Shown here in pieces: positions 15,063-15,364 of a DNA stretch of 15,364 nt. The stretch spans positions 1 to 15,364 of the forward strand of contig JAIWNN010000137.1 of NCBI GenBank assembly GCA_020216805.1, read 5' to 3'. Under the pieces are notes generated by a model that saw only the letters and a program-made list of their open reading frames with translations, had not been told where the DNA came from and did no database searches. This DNA is from Desulfarculus sp. (GTDB lineage: Bacteria; Desulfobacterota; Desulfarculia; Desulfarculales; Desulfarculaceae). The position numbers and the translations under genes were made by a program. Numbering within the stretch: the stretch's first letter is position 1; each line of letters starts with the position of its first letter.

Positions 15063-15091
15063 CTTCTACCCTTGCTCAACCGGACTGTCAA
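15063..15091 (-). promoter_or_regulatory. Candidate ispG promoter overlapping the upstream stop codon
   Basis: On the minus strand a perfect TTGACA (15091-15086) is followed after 17 bases by TAGAAG (15068-15063), 4 of 6 for the -10. The TGA inside TTGACA is the stop codon of the preceding gene. Transcription would start near 15056, with a leader of about 28 bases. Confidence 0.5.
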
Positions 15092-15364
15092 TCGCCGGCG
15101 AGACTGGACCTTATCTCGCGCACGGCGATGCCGTGGGCCAGCAGCAAGGCGGTCAGCACCCCTTGGCCGGGACCGCCTCGGGGATTGTGTCCCAGGGGAT
15201 CGTGCGCGCAGGAGGGGGAGCGGTCCTTGAGCCAGGCCTCGCCCACCCCGGCGGCCAGGGCCTGGGCCAAGACCTCCCGCGCCCCGGCCAGGAAGGCGGC
15301 GGTGACGTCGCGGCCCGCGGCGTCCACCAGCCGCGCCCGGCCGGCCAGCACGTCGGCCCCCTCG
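15088..15364 (-). CDS. DUF523-family protein, C-terminal part (runs off window)
   Basis: Only the last 91 residues are visible. EGADVLAGRARLVDAAGRDV, AWLKDRSPSC and the end ALLLAHGIAVREI match the central and C-terminal part of DUF523, a small family of unknown function of about 150-200 residues whose N-terminus usually carries conserved cysteines (outside the window). The usual SPSCG is SPSCA here. The reading frame stays open to the window edge, so the true start is upstream. The gene precedes ispG by 59 bases on the same strand but may be in a separate transcription unit, given the promoter candidate at its stop codon. Confidence 0.8.
   Translation of the reverse strand, partial: EGADVLAGRARLVDAAGRDVTAAFLAGAREVLAQALAAGVGEAWLKDRSPSCAHDPLGHNPRGGPGQGVLTALLLAHGIAVREIRSSLAGD

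Noticed and set aside
1..15364. Mobile element, prophage, CRISPR array or defence island
   Set aside because: No transposase, integrase, terminal inverted repeats, spaced direct repeats or composition break were seen; gene content is core and motility-related.

Overview
The window (about 15.4 kb, GC-rich) looks like chromosomal DNA of a high-GC member of the Desulfobacterota (former Deltaproteobacteria). The flagellar stator, chemosensory and housekeeping genes fit that group, possibly Desulfarculales. The taxon is inferred from gene style and content, not from a database match. There are 17 protein genes, two of them cut by the window ends. No rRNA, tRNA, insertion sequence, CRISPR array or integrase was seen. 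Gene density is high: the largest gaps are about 276, 157 and 151 bases, so no gene-free stretch exceeds 300 bases.

Region 1 (1-6723, all minus strand, read right to left) is one long co-directional cluster. In order it holds a membrane-anchored M23 (LytM) endopeptidase, a ChaN-family lipoprotein with a C-terminal PDZ domain, motA, motB, a PilZ protein, two single-domain STAS proteins, a CheY-type receiver and the N-terminal part of CheA. MotA, MotB and PilZ are packed end to end, and PilZ overlaps the end of motB by 38 bases at an eight-A tract. The genes join cell-wall remodelling, a lipoprotein, the flagellar stator, a probable c-di-GMP brake and a chemosensory phosphorelay. A weaker break with a possible second promoter lies before the first STAS gene (1996-2152).

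Region 2 (6875-9192, plus strand) is a tight three-gene operon: a gamma-carbonic-anhydrase-like hexapeptide protein, a small SAM-dependent methyltransferase and a conserved but uncharacterised protein of 373 residues. It diverges from region 1 across a 151-base intergenic region with promoter candidates on both strands and an operator-like palindrome.

Region 3 (9270-9956) holds divergent translation genes. infA (IF-1, minus, TTG start) and rpmB (L28, plus) are separated by 276 bases with a good sigma-70-type promoter on each strand. rpmB ends in a clear intrinsic terminator.

Region 4 (10050-15364, minus strand) reads DUF523-family gene (partial), ispG, proS, then a bifunctional rel/spoT gene. 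ispG has a TTGACA promoter embedded in the stop codon of the preceding gene, and ispG and proS overlap by ATGA. The operon combines isoprenoid synthesis, prolyl-tRNA charging and (p)ppGpp turnover.

No wholly novel system is obvious. The most interesting items are the motB/pilZ overlap on a slippery A tract, the ChaN-PDZ lipoprotein abutting motA, the non-equivalent STAS pair upstream of cheY-cheA, and the uncharacterised third gene of the plus-strand operon.
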